This document shows positions 28,946 through 37,927 of a stretch of 64,000 nucleotides of DNA, one piece after another. The stretch spans positions 1-64,000 of the forward strand of contig CAWACK010000025.1 in assembly GCA_963780545.1 (NCBI GenBank), in the 5' to 3' direction. The DNA is from UBA8941 sp963780545. GTDB lineage: Archaea > Thermoproteota > Bathyarchaeia > TCS64. Each line of letters begins with the position of its first letter. Position 1 is the first letter of the stretch. Both the position numbers and the translations under genes were made by a program. The notes beneath the pieces are model-generated. The model did no database searches, had not been told where the DNA came from, and worked only from the letters and a program-made list of their open reading frames with translations.

Positions 28946-29917
28946 ATGAAATTAAGTAACAAAAACGTCATGGTTACAGGAGGAGCAGGCTTCATTGGCA
29001 GCTATCTATCAGAGAAACTAATTGAATTAAAGGTCAATAAATTAACAATTGTAGATAACTTCTCCTTAGGTAAACAAGATAACATTAGTAGCATTTTAAA
29101 GAATAAAAAAGTCCAAATATGGAGAGCCGATTGCTCTGATATAAAAATAATGTCAACAATCTTTGATAATGAATCTATAGATGTTGTTTTTAATTTAGCT
29201 GTAGTACCACTTCCAGCATCATTAATAGAACCTAAAAAAACTGTTGACGAAAATATTACTATAACATCAACTATTTGTGAGCTACAAAGAAAGGATAAAT
29301 TTAAAACACTTATTCATACTTCTTCCTCTGAGGCTTACGGAACCTCAGTATATAGTAAAAAATCCATGGGTGAAGAGCACCCAACATACCCAATTACGCC
29401 ATATGCCGCTAGTAAACTGGCAAGTGATCACGTTGCACTTTCATATATGCATACATTTAATCTAGACACTTCAATAGTCAGGCCTTTTAATGCCTATGGC
29501 CCGAGACAAAATCAATTTAGCTACGCGGGAGTCATCCCAATAACTATAAACCGTATACTTAGAGGGCAATCACCAATCATATATGGCGATGGCTTACAAA
29601 CTCGTGATTACACCTATATACAGGATATCGCTACAACCATCCCTAAGATTTATGAAGTGGAGGAGACAAGAGGCCAAATTATAAACTTAGCAAGTGGCAA
29701 AGAAATAACGATTAAAAAACTAATCGAAGAAATTATCAAAATTACCGGTTATAAAGGTAACATCGAATACGCTGATCCACGTCCAGGAGATGTAAGGAGA
29801 CATCTTGGAGACATTTCCCTCGCAAAAAAATTACTCGGGTATTCACCAAAAATTGATTTCGAAACCGGTTTAAGAAACACCTTTGAATGGTATAGAATAC
29901 GAAGTGGAACCTTATGA
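28946..29917 (+). CDS. NAD-dependent sugar epimerase/dehydratase (SDR)
   Basis: The 323-residue extended SDR protein has the NAD-binding TGGAGFIG (residues 11-18), VVFNLAVVP, HTSSSEAYG and the catalytic YAASK, then RPFNAYGPRQ and GDGLQTRDYTY. This profile is that of UDP-glucose 4-epimerase/dTDP-glucose-4,6-dehydratase-like enzymes. Which C atom is changed cannot be settled. Its stop overlaps the start of the DegT aminotransferase gene by 4 bp (ATGA), so the enzymes are co-translated and probably sequential in one sugar-nucleotide pathway. Confidence 0.92.
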   Translation: MKLSNKNVMVTGGAGFIGSYLSEKLIELKVNKLTIVDNFSLGKQDNISSILKNKKVQIWRADCSDIKIMSTIFDNESIDVVFNLAVVPLPASLIEPKKTVDENITITSTICELQRKDKFKTLIHTSSSEAYGTSVYSKKSMGEEHPTYPITPYAASKLASDHVALSYMHTFNLDTSIVRPFNAYGPRQNQFSYAGVIPITINRILRGQSPIIYGDGLQTRDYTYIQDIATTIPKIYEVEETRGQIINLASGKEITIKKLIEEIIKITGYKGNIEYADPRPGDVRRHLGDISLAKKLLGYSPKIDFETGLRNTFEWYRIRSGTL

Positions 29918-31020
29918 AACAAATGATTCCCCTTGCTAAACCATATTTTGGAGAAGAAGAGGTTTCTGATGTTCGCAATACTCTGGAGAGCGGATGGGTA
30001 GCAGAAGGCCCAAAAGTAAATCAATTTGAGAGAGACTTCGCGAATTACTGTGATGCAAAATATGGTGTTGCCCTAAATTCCTGTTCATCTGCGTTACAAA
30101 TATCATTATTAGCATATGGAATCGGGCCCGGAGACGTCGTATTAATACCAGATTTTACTTACGCAGCGACTGGTAACGTGGTATTAAACGTGGGAGCCAA
30201 ACCTAGGATCATTGATATCGAATTAGAAACATTCAGCATAGATGTTGAAAAACTAGAAAAAAATATCGACGAAAAAGTCAAGGCTATTATTCCCGTTCAT
30301 CCTCTGGGTTATCCCTTGAACATGGGAAAAATTAAAAAAATCGCAAATAAAGGGGGTATTAAAATAATTGAGGATGCAGCATTAGGAATCGGATCTATGA
30401 TAGAGGGCAAAAAAACTGGATCTTTTGGTAACATTACATGTTTTAGTCTTCAAGGAAGAAAAATTATTACTACCGGCGAAGGAGGAATGATTGTTTTAAA
30501 TGATAAAAACCTATTAGAAGATCTAAACGCATTAAAGTCTCAAGGTGACTACATTAAAGATAAATCAATAAATCGTCATGTATTTAAGAAGCAGGGATTT
30601 AGTTATAGGTTAAGTGATATTCAAGCAGGAATTGGCTGCATTCAATTAAAGAGAATTGAAGACTTTATTAATAAAAGAATAAGTCTAGCTAAATATTATA
30701 ATGATCGTTTTAAAGATTCAGAAGTTGATGTTATCTATCCAGATCCACCAAAGTCAGTAAGGTTTAATTATCAAACATATGCAATCACAGTTAAAGAAAA
30801 GAGAGATGTAGTAATTAGTGAATTAAAGAAAAAAGGTATAGGTTCTACAATAGGCACCTATTCATTAAGCGTTCAACCACTCTTCAAATCAAAGGATAAT
30901 CCTAATGGAAAATATGCCTATAATCACACACTCGCAATTCCAATGTATTATGAATTAACTCAAAATCAAATAGACTATGTTGTTAAAACTTTGAAAAACA
31001 TAATTAACGAAAATAAATAA
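29914..31020 (+). CDS. DegT/DnrJ/EryC1/StrS sugar aminotransferase
   Basis: The 368-residue PLP-dependent enzyme has the family start IPLAKPYFGEEEVSDV, SGWVAEGPKVNQFE, NSCSSALQISLLA, DFTYAATGN, IIEDAALGIG and the PLP-lysine region FSLQGRKIITTGEGGMIV. It aminates a keto-sugar nucleotide with glutamate as donor. The translational overlap with the SDR gene upstream supports a keto-sugar made by that enzyme or by the Gfo/Idh/MocA oxidoreductase at 8820. The WbpE-like alternative (3-amination of a UDP-uronate) fits the other island genes. Confidence 0.93.
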   Translation: MKQMIPLAKPYFGEEEVSDVRNTLESGWVAEGPKVNQFERDFANYCDAKYGVALNSCSSALQISLLAYGIGPGDVVLIPDFTYAATGNVVLNVGAKPRIIDIELETFSIDVEKLEKNIDEKVKAIIPVHPLGYPLNMGKIKKIANKGGIKIIEDAALGIGSMIEGKKTGSFGNITCFSLQGRKIITTGEGGMIVLNDKNLLEDLNALKSQGDYIKDKSINRHVFKKQGFSYRLSDIQAGIGCIQLKRIEDFINKRISLAKYYNDRFKDSEVDVIYPDPPKSVRFNYQTYAITVKEKRDVVISELKKKGIGSTIGTYSLSVQPLFKSKDNPNGKYAYNHTLAIPMYYELTQNQIDYVVKTLKNIINENK

Positions 31021-31101
31021 TTTATTATATGCGCTTTTATAAAGATTGAATTTAATAAAAGTATTTTTTTATTATTAATTTATTTATTGCATTTAATATA
31101 A

Positions 31102-32223
31102 TTATTTATAATTCTTATGATAATTTATTGAGTCTTCGATGGCTTTATTTAATTTATCTTCAATAATTTTATCATATAATTCATTTTTAATAAATTTATC
31201 GATATTTTCTACTACGGCATCACTATTATTTTTATCTAATAACATCAATATTTTTTCACTTATATCCTTCTCATTCTTTGGTTCTACAATAAGATAACAA
31301 TGATATTTAAGATATATTTGTTTAATGTGAGCATTTGCATTCCCAATGATTAATGGCTTTTTTAAACATAGAGTTTCTATAGATGATGTTCCTAACGATG
31401 CTCCATATACTAAAGGATTAACAACAATATCTGCGGCTAATATATAGTCCCCGATTACATTATGATTTACATATTCATGAAATACTACATGGTCATCTAA
31501 ATGATTATTTTTAACGAATGAAATTAACTCGCTTAAAAGTGGGCCGTCTCCAATAATATGAAATTTGACTTTTTTTGTTACAAGTAAAATATAAGGAACA
31601 GCATAAATTAGATATCTTACACCTTTTCCCTCAATTAAATTACCAAAAAATAGTATATGGTGACTATCATCTTTTTTCCAGGGAGATTTATTGATTACTA
31701 TTTTTTGCACATCTTTAATATTATAAATAATTGGTAGGAGTCTATCTTTTTCTTTATCGACATTAAATTTATTTAATGATTCAAATATATCTATTGAAGA
31801 TAAAATACCAGAAGATGACTCAATTATCTTAAGCATGCTATTTTTTAAATATATCCCATATAACTTATGTAAACTTCCCTTTTTTATCAATGAAGGATAA
31901 GTATTATCAAAAAAATCACTTCCTATAAATAATAATACATATGGCTTATTTGAGAAAATTTTTATCAAGTATCTGTAGACGTCTTGTATCTGCCAACAAG
32001 GTAAAATTATGATATCATAATCATTATTAATTAATCTTATAATGAAAGAAATTTGTAATACTTGATTATAAATTGAATTTATCAATGACCTTTTCTTTAA
32101 ACAAGTAAAAAGGAAAACTTTATGATTTATAGCTAATTTTTCAGCTAAATAATAATTAAAAGTTGATGGCCCACCTTGCGTTGGAGGATAAACCCAATTA
32201 AAAAATAACGCAATTTTGGCCAC
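31102..32223 (-). CDS. GT4 glycosyltransferase
   Basis: The 373-residue protein begins MAKIALFFNWVYPPTQGGPS, with the acceptor-domain glycine loop, and includes KPYVLLFIGSD, HILFFGNLIEGKGVRYLI, FHIIGDGPLLSELI and the donor-binding GASLGTSSIETLCLKKPLII. The region usually reading E-x7-E appears as ASLGTSSIE, so only the second glutamate is clear. It is convergent with the DegT aminotransferase gene. AT-rich like the island core. Confidence 0.85.
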   Translation of the reverse strand: MAKIALFFNWVYPPTQGGPSTFNYYLAEKLAINHKVFLFTCLKKRSLINSIYNQVLQISFIIRLINNDYDIIILPCWQIQDVYRYLIKIFSNKPYVLLFIGSDFFDNTYPSLIKKGSLHKLYGIYLKNSMLKIIESSSGILSSIDIFESLNKFNVDKEKDRLLPIIYNIKDVQKIVINKSPWKKDDSHHILFFGNLIEGKGVRYLIYAVPYILLVTKKVKFHIIGDGPLLSELISFVKNNHLDDHVVFHEYVNHNVIGDYILAADIVVNPLVYGASLGTSSIETLCLKKPLIIGNANAHIKQIYLKYHCYLIVEPKNEKDISEKILMLLDKNNSDAVVENIDKFIKNELYDKIIEDKLNKAIEDSINYHKNYK

Positions 32224-32379
32224 GTTAAATCATGAGATCCTTGTTTCTTTAAACACTATTTAATGTATTATTTAATAATTAAGTAATTTCTTAAAAAGTT
32301 GAACTCAAACGCCTCCATGTTGGAATTGCACTCACATAACTCATTTAGACTACAAACTAAACTCTACAGTTGTGAATTA

Positions 32380-33462
32380 ATGAGGATCGCTATCATCCTA
32401 GGCACAAGGCCAGAGATAATCAAGATGTCGCCAATTATACGCGAGTTGCAGCGAAGAAACCTTGATTTTCTAGTTATTCATACTGGTCAGCATTACTCCT
32501 ACAACATGGATCGAGTATTTTTTGAGCAGCTCAATCTCCCTGAGCCTAAAAACAATCTAGATGTGGGATCAGGAACCCATGCGGAGCAAACGAGCAAGAT
32601 CCTTTTAGGCGTCGAAAGCTTGCTCATCAGGGAAACCCCAGACATTGTCCTTGTTGAAGGAGACACTAACACTGTTCTAGGAGGCGCATTAGCGGCCGTC
32701 AAGCTGGGGATCAAAGTTGGCCATGTTGAAGCTGGTCTACGAAGCTATGACAGAAGGATGCCCGAGGAAATCAACCGAATACTCGTGGATCACTGCTCAG
32801 ACTACCTATTCACTCCCACACACGTTTCGGAGGAGATACTTCTATCCGAGGGGATCCCCTCAAACAAGATATACGTTACCGGTAACACAATTGTCGACGC
32901 CGTTTACCAGAATCTTGTACTAGCCCAAAAAAGATCAGCAATACTACATGAACTTGAACTAAACCCTGAGGAGTACTTCCTCGCAACGATTCACCGCCAG
33001 GAGAACGTCGACAACAAGCAGAACCTACAATTAATCATCCAGGGATTAGAACTCGTCTCTAGACAGTATAAACTCCCTGTGGTCTTCCCGATCCACCCCA
33101 GAACGAAGAAGATGATATTAGAAATGGGCCTCGAGCCTAAACTTAGGATAATTGACCCCCAGGACTATCTGTCCTTCCTTCTTCTCGAGAAGTATGCCAA
33201 GTTGATCCTCACTGATTCTGGCGGCGTACAGGAGGAGGCGTGCATTCAGAGGATCCCCTGTGTGACCCTAAGGGAGAACACGGAGAGGCCGGAAACGATA
33301 CAAGTCGGCGCTAACATCGTTTCTGGTGTTAAGTCTAATGACATTCTGAATAACACTGTAAATATGCTTAGTAGAAAGAAAAATTGGGTTAATCCCTATG
33401 GGGATGGCCATTCAGCTGAGAAAATCATAGATATTATGTCCAAAAAATGCATCAATATATAA
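32380..33462 (+). CDS. wecB: UDP-GlcNAc 2-epimerase (non-hydrolysing)
   Basis: From the ATG at 32380 the protein is 360 residues, the usual length. The longer frame from 32299 adds 27 residues that do not belong to the family. Conserved blocks are RIAIILGTRPEIIKMSP, VIHTGQHYS, VLVEGDTNTVLGGALAA, VGHVEAGLRS, MPEEINR, ATIHRQENVD and LTDSGGVQEEA. The enzyme converts UDP-GlcNAc to UDP-ManNAc, or acts on a related UDP-diacetamido-sugar like WbpI. The gene is markedly GC-richer than its neighbours, suggesting a different origin or stronger conservation. Confidence 0.93.
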   Translation: MRIAIILGTRPEIIKMSPIIRELQRRNLDFLVIHTGQHYSYNMDRVFFEQLNLPEPKNNLDVGSGTHAEQTSKILLGVESLLIRETPDIVLVEGDTNTVLGGALAAVKLGIKVGHVEAGLRSYDRRMPEEINRILVDHCSDYLFTPTHVSEEILLSEGIPSNKIYVTGNTIVDAVYQNLVLAQKRSAILHELELNPEEYFLATIHRQENVDNKQNLQLIIQGLELVSRQYKLPVVFPIHPRTKKMILEMGLEPKLRIIDPQDYLSFLLLEKYAKLILTDSGGVQEEACIQRIPCVTLRENTERPETIQVGANIVSGVKSNDILNNTVNMLSRKKNWVNPYGDGHSAEKIIDIMSKKCINI

Positions 33463-33527
33463 AAAAACTGTTGATAAAAAATCGTGCGCATAATTTATAG
33501 CTAGAAAAAAATTAGATAGTTTTCCTC

Positions 33528-34439
33528 CTAAATAATTTTTTTAATTGATTTTGCAGGCACTCCAGCTACAACATCATCGTCGGGGACATCATGAAGTACC
33601 ACGGCTCCCATTCCAACAGTACAATTTCTACCGATTCTAATGCCATCTTTTATCGCTGCTAATGGAGCAATATGTGAGTTATCATCTATTGTTACACTAC
33701 CAGCGATGCAACTTAAACAAATTATTAAACAATTTTTTCCAATCTTAACGTTATGAGCTATATGAACTAAATTATCAATTTTAGTTCCAGATCTAATAAT
33801 TGTATTCTTTAAAGTTCCTCTATCTATACATGTATTAGCCCCCACTTCTACATTATCCTCGATAATTACAGATCCAAAATGAGGAAATTTCTCAAGTACT
33901 CCACTCGACAGCCTTTCAAAACCAAATCCATCTGAACCTATTACACAGCCGCTGTCAATTTCCACAAATTTTCCTATTTTTACATTTGAAAAGATATGCA
34001 CTCCATTAAAAATTTGTGTATCCTCACCGATTGTTACATTATCCTCGATTACCGAATTTGGCCCAATGTAGACATTTTTTCCAAGTACACAACCTTCTCC
34101 GGTAATAGCAGTCGGATGAATTCCCGTTTTTTTTGTAATGGGAAATAAGGATTCAAGACACCGAATGAAATCCAGCCGCGGATTTTTTACAAAAATTAGT
34201 GTTTTATTTAATTTACTGAAATCAAATTCCATTAAGCTAATATCAACTAATATTATTTTCGCTCCACTTTTCCCAATTAAGTTATACCCCTCTTCCCCTA
34301 TTTTTGAGCAAAAAGTAAAATCATTATCACTAGATTCATCGATGGAATTAATACTGGAAAAGGTGGAAGATAATTCACCTTTAATATAATGAGGTTCAGA
34401 TCCTAATATTTGCACGATATCATTTACATTCCATGTCAT
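33528..34439 (-). CDS. LpxD-like sugar N-acyltransferase
   Basis: The ~303-residue protein has an N-terminal domain like the uridine-binding region of LpxD (to ~residue 100) followed by a long left-handed beta-helix. That helix contains IHPTAITGEGCVLGKNVYIG, VIGSDGFGFERL, CIDRGTLKNTIIRSGTKIDN and LVHIAHNVKIGKN, with the LpxD catalytic histidine context, and it ends VVAGVPAKSIKKII. LpxD N-acylates UDP-3-acylglucosamine in bacterial lipid A synthesis. In an archaeon it more likely acylates an amino-sugar nucleotide for surface glycans. I used the ATG at 34439 rather than the TTG at 34454. Confidence 0.85.
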   Translation of the reverse strand: MTWNVNDIVQILGSEPHYIKGELSSTFSSINSIDESSDNDFTFCSKIGEEGYNLIGKSGAKIILVDISLMEFDFSKLNKTLIFVKNPRLDFIRCLESLFPITKKTGIHPTAITGEGCVLGKNVYIGPNSVIEDNVTIGEDTQIFNGVHIFSNVKIGKFVEIDSGCVIGSDGFGFERLSSGVLEKFPHFGSVIIEDNVEVGANTCIDRGTLKNTIIRSGTKIDNLVHIAHNVKIGKNCLIICLSCIAGSVTIDDNSHIAPLAAIKDGIRIGRNCTVGMGAVVLHDVPDDDVVAGVPAKSIKKII

Positions 34440-34516
34440 AGTAATGCCTCTCAAAAAACTTGAAGATAAATATTTCGATATAAAATCAATCTAATTGCGA
34501 ACACAATGCACGCGCA

Positions 34517-34999
34517 TCAACTCGGAGACGTCACGTTCATCCATAGCTGAGTCCAAAGCTGGTACCTGAACACACCCAAACCCACATCATACCTATAGAG
34601 CTCAAATACGACCCTACGATTCAACCCAATATCTTCAACTCTTAAGCTCATTGGGGTCGTCACGTTAGCCCCATTCGCAAGCACAACTTCGTAGGACGCA
34701 ATAATCGAGGCATTGAGGGGAACCACGTCGCTGACGTTTTGCCCTCAATCCCCAACCTTGACGTCTACGCGGTAATACTGGGCACTGCCCTCCTCGTTAC
34801 CCACGTAAAGGAGCAGCTTGACCACATCGCCAGCTGTAACATTGCGTGGGTAGTCTCCAAGCTTTCCATCGGGGCCGAGGACTCCGAGCTCAGAGAAGGG
34901 CTCGACAATCCTGTGCGCAGACAGCACCGGGTACACGGCCACACACATCATTATGATGATGAGGCCAATTGCAACGAACTTTACCTCGTCGTCAATCAT
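34517..34999 (-). pseudogene. DUF1616-type ectodomain with an in-frame TGA
   Basis: One frame runs from the ATG at 34999 (MIDDEVKFVAIGLIIIMMCV, a membrane helix) through FSELGVLGPDGKLGDYP and NVTAGDVVKLLLYVGNEEG, a pattern typical of the extracellular end of DUF1616 proteins. It meets TGA at 34745-34747 and continues in the same frame with GQNVSDVVPLNASII and FRYQLWTQLWMNVT to 34517. A CGA-to-TGA change would explain it. It overlaps the 34996 gene by 4 bp (ATGA). Recoding of TGA is conceivable but nothing nearby supports it. The rest of DUF1616 is absent at this locus. Confidence 0.7.
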
Positions 35000-35421
35000 T
35001 TGCCCTTAACAACCCAATCCTTTTTGGCCCGCACCCAGATGCCCCAGAACAGCCTATCACCATAAATGTAGATGAGAGTCGCAGAGGCCCCGAGGATGGC
35101 CAGTGAGACCCCGGTGACGATGTACTGGTTTTCCGTCGACTGAGCTCCCGAGATCTGAGTGGAATGAGCCTCCAGGCTCACATCTTCAATGATTATCTGG
35201 GCCTTCACTAGATCATTATCACTACCCGAATTGATCAGCTGTAAAGCTAAGTTAAGCTTGGGTAAAAGTGTGGAGACATCTCCTCCGGACTGCTCAGCGC
35301 GCTTAACCTCAGCGAACGCTGACTCAAACGACGCGCGGACATCGGAGTTCGAAGCAGCCTCGACCCGTGGCACTATGAGCAGAAGCATCAAGAGTAGAGG
35401 TAGATAATTCCCAGATCGCAA
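34996..35421 (-). CDS. Small secreted/membrane-anchored protein
   Basis: The 141 residues comprise a signal peptide (GNYLPLLLMLLLIVPRVEA), a helical charged ectodomain (~residues 25-100) and a C-terminal transmembrane segment (YIVTGVSLAILGASATLIYI), ending in a basic tail KKDWVVKGK. No catalytic motif is visible. It is sandwiched between the DPM1-like GT2 gene and the DUF1616-type ectodomain, with which it overlaps by 4 bp, so all three probably form one operon led by the gene at 36702. The combination suggests a membrane complex for surface glycosylation. Confidence 0.65.
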   Translation of the reverse strand: MRSGNYLPLLLMLLLIVPRVEAASNSDVRASFESAFAEVKRAEQSGGDVSTLLPKLNLALQLINSGSDNDLVKAQIIIEDVSLEAHSTQISGAQSTENQYIVTGVSLAILGASATLIYIYGDRLFWGIWVRAKKDWVVKGK

Positions 35422-35430
35422 ATAACCACA

Positions 35431-36304
35431 CTACGGCTTCGGCTTCAGCTTACCTATCGTGTAAAGAATTATCGAGGCCACTCCGAGCATCCCCCCGAGA
35501 AATATCCCAATCAACATCAGCATCGCCAAGGGGAGGCTAAAATACCTGGTATTATCCCAGGCGATGATCAGCATCACACCCGAGAAGGCTCCAAAAGCGA
35601 AGAAAAGCATCCCTGGTAACCCTAGCAGTAACAATGGCTGATCCTCCGTCGTGATCCTAATCAGAGTCAAAATCAGGTCAACTCCGTGTAGGAGAGGGAT
35701 CTTCTTCGAGGGCTTCTTAACATGGTAACTCACATTAATGGGCACCTCCAAAACCCTTAGTCCATTCTTCTCGAGCGAGCTTCAACTGCTCAATTTCGAC
35801 GCCATAGCCATTCGCATTAGATAAGTTAACGACGGTAAGCGCCTCCGTCGAATAGGCTCTGAACCCACTCTGAACATCCTTAACCCCGCCGTTGCCCCCA
35901 CTCCAGTTGAAGAATTTAAGCCCGATGCGCCTGTAGAAAGGTGCATCCATCTTCGAACCTTCCATGTACCTAGAACCAATCACCATGTCAGCTTCGCCGC
36001 TCAGGATCGGCTCAACCATCTCCGGAATATACTCAGGGTCGTGCTGACCATCCCCATCCAAAGTCACCACCACATCAGGAGCGCCCTTCAAGGCCTCCTT
36101 GAAGAGGTCTCTAAGCGACGCACCTTTCCCCTTATTCGTCTTGTGACGAATCACATAGGCTCCAAGTGACTCAGCGATATCCCCAGTCAAGTCATTCGAT
36201 CCGTCATCACAGACGAAGACCATATCAGCATACTTTCTGGTAGTCAACAACACTTGAGCGAGAGACCACTCCTCGTTAAGGGCGGGAATGCAGGCGTATA
36301 CAAC
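35431..36304 (-). pseudogene. DPM1-like GT2 glycosyltransferase, frameshifted
   Basis: Two frames form one archaeal dolichol-phosphate-sugar-synthase-like protein. The catalytic part has VVYACIPALNEEWSLAQV, VFVCDDGSNDLTGDIAE, VIRHKTNKGKGASLRDLF, VVTLDGDGQHDPEYI and VQSGFRAYSTEAL. The rest has LEVPINVSYHVKKPSKK and two membrane helices. Near 35755 the minus strand reads AAGGGTTTTGG; one G too many shifts the frame. In addition, no ATG, GTG or TTG precedes VVYACIP in frame before the stop of the upstream leader gene, so the first canonical start (GTG, 36253) would lose the first motif. Truncated or misassembled start is likely. Confidence 0.75.
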
Positions 36305-36333
36305 CTGTCGCTTGGAATCTAAACCACTAGATG

Positions 36334-36702
36334 CTACGATGGATATATCCTCCAGCCGATCGGCTGATTGAAGTCGAGGAACATCAGGTACCTTATGAAC
36401 CCCAGATCCCTCGAAAGTGCAGCGGCGCCCAAGTAGCCCAACCTAGCCGCCTCTGCCTGAACCACACGAACCCTCTCAACCCCATAACGTTCCATATGCC
36501 TAACGAAGCCAGACTTGCAGGCGTCCCTGAGCTTAGCGATGATCCTCACTATCTGAATATTCAACAAGCTGCTCTTCACGCCTTCAATGACCTTAGCAGA
36601 GATCGACAGGATGCCCCTCTCAACGCAGTCAAGCGCACTATACCATACACGCCTGCGCAGCGCTTGGCGTCTGACCTCAGAGAGGAACTCCCTAGTGAAC
36701 AA
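36334..36702 (-). CDS. 122-residue leader-gene protein, copy 2
   Basis: From a TTG at 36702 this encodes 122 residues, LFTREFLSEVRRQALRRRVW to GWRIYPS, aligning end to end with the protein at 23271-23639. An upstream ATG at 36759 is in frame, but it would translate the conserved leader, so I prefer the TTG that matches the ATG of the other copy. The protein is basic, helical and of unknown function. It is the first gene of the operon GT2 - 34996 - DUF1616-type ectodomain. It is GC-richer than the island. Confidence 0.83.
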   Translation of the reverse strand: MFTREFLSEVRRQALRRRVWYSALDCVERGILSISAKVIEGVKSSLLNIQIVRIIAKLRDACKSGFVRHMERYGVERVRVVQAEAARLGYLGAAALSRDLGFIRYLMFLDFNQPIGWRIYPS

Positions 36703-36776
36703 GGTTGAGAAGAAACCACCTATACATATTATTCTTATGTGAATCAGACAGTTGGTCAAAGCACCTTATATGTTCT
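36703..36776 (-). promoter_or_regulatory. Conserved promoter/leader, copy 2
   Basis: On the minus strand AGAAGAACATATAAGG gives a TATA box at 36766-36771, 64-69 nt before the TTG at 36702. The leader ends GGTGGTTTCTTCTCAACC, matching the 7.6-kb copy (GGTGGGTTCCTCTCAACC). The remaining ~220 bp to 36996 is AT-rich and shows no gene. Confidence 0.7.
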
Positions 36777-36996
36777 TCTAAGTTCTGGTACTTACTAATA
36801 ATCAGAACATATGATTAACTCATACATCATATTTTTCAAATACACCCATCATATGCACCAAACTATGAGAAAATTGAGTTAAAGTTTCTTCTTTTTCATA
36901 TTGGTGAGAAGATATGTCAACGTGATTGAGGTTGAATTCAAGTATGAATAATAAACAAACTTAACCTAACACACGGGACGTTCAGTAACATAGAAT

Positions 36997-37362
36997 CTAC
37001 GAATCGTTTTTCAACACATCAAATAATTGTTCCTGAACCCCAATTTCTCTATCTAATAATTGATCCGAAGGCTGTTTTCCCTTATTAAAACAGAGTGGAC
37101 AAACAAGACTCACCAAATAACCTATAGGATAGTTGACCACATAGCCGTGTTCACTACACCTGAAAAGATAGAAAGGCAATTTACCCTTCCATGCATCGAA
37201 CTTATAATCGCCAATCTTAACGGGATTATCATGTTTAAGCATTAATCTCTCGATGAAATTCATCCTGCTGATAATATTCCTTAAAGTCATCTCGTTAATG
37301 CTCTTGCCCATCAACCTTGCAACGTCGAGAGTACTAAGAGAGTTACTTTTCATTACTCTCAT
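36997..37362 (-). CDS. Unknown protein with Cys/His cluster
   Basis: The 121-residue protein has an N-terminal helical part (LDVARLMGKSINEMTLRNII, possibly helix-turn-helix-like). A C-terminal part carries CSEHGYVVNYPIGYLVSLVC and PLCF, so C..H and CPLC ligands may bind one zinc ion. There is no membrane segment. It lies alone in a region of relics. A transcription-factor-like role is a guess from the two parts only. Confidence 0.55.
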   Translation of the reverse strand: MRVMKSNSLSTLDVARLMGKSINEMTLRNIISRMNFIERLMLKHDNPVKIGDYKFDAWKGKLPFYLFRCSEHGYVVNYPIGYLVSLVCPLCFNKGKQPSDQLLDREIGVQEQLFDVLKNDS

Positions 37363-37744
37363 GCTATGAGGATAACTAAGTTACTTAATTGCTTTACTAA
37401 AAACGCGCATGCTAATCGAATCTGGTCTAGGTTGAGTGAGTCAAAACACATAAAGTTCGACATACATGCATAAAAGTCAGAGTCTCTCTGCAAATCAACA
37501 AATCCTCGGTTGGAGCGACCAGCTCAAACCCTCATAACCTTGCAAAAACAGGCTCTGCCAACCGGCAACTTAAAGGTCGTAGTCAAGGACTAAAGTGGAA
37601 ACCAGGCGCGCACAGAAAACGAGCGCGGATATAGGAGTTAAAAGAGTACTTCTGCAGAGTATGACCCCTAGCCCAAAAATAGTTACTCTTTGTAAGAACT
37701 AATCATCCGCACTGTTTAAATGTAAATCTATACACGCAGATACG
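37363..37744. other. Intergenic region with a coding-like remnant
   Basis: A stretch at 37502-37593 (+) reads ILGWSDQLKP, then, with one base restored in the CCC run near 37530, LITLQKQALPTGNLKVVVKD and a TAA. It looks like the 3' end of a lost gene. CGCGCATGC (37404) and GCGCGC (37606-37611) flank it. No promoter or RNA is evident apart from a TTTAAATGTAAATC near 37720 before the next gene. Confidence 0.4.
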
Positions 37745-37927
37745 ATGAAAAAATCAGAGACGAACAAACAGAAGCCCCGAAGATGCACTAACTGCAACGA
37801 GCCACTCACCTACTTCGTAGCATACATCCCGGGCAAAGGCGAAGCATGCCTCAGATGCTATACAGAATACGCTAAAAATAATGAAGTTCTACAAATGATG
37901 CCACAGACCGAGAAACCAACAACCTAA
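37745..37927 (+). CDS. Small zinc-ribbon-like protein
   Basis: The 60-residue basic protein has two CxxC pairs, CTNCNEPLTYF and CLRCYTEY (~residues 14-17 and 36-39), which can bind one zinc ion. It lacks other motifs. A TATA-like TTTAAATG about 30 bp upstream and the short leader fit an archaeal promoter. Function unknown; small zinc-ribbon proteins often bind nucleic acids or partner proteins. Confidence 0.6.
   Translation: MKKSETNKQKPRRCTNCNEPLTYFVAYIPGKGEACLRCYTEYAKNNEVLQMMPQTEKPTT

Noticed and set aside
33528..34439. Lipid A synthesis and a bacterial origin of the window
   Set aside because: Only the LpxD-like gene is present. The ribosomal protein, promoters and other genes are archaeal, so a sugar N-acyltransferase in glycan synthesis is more likely.
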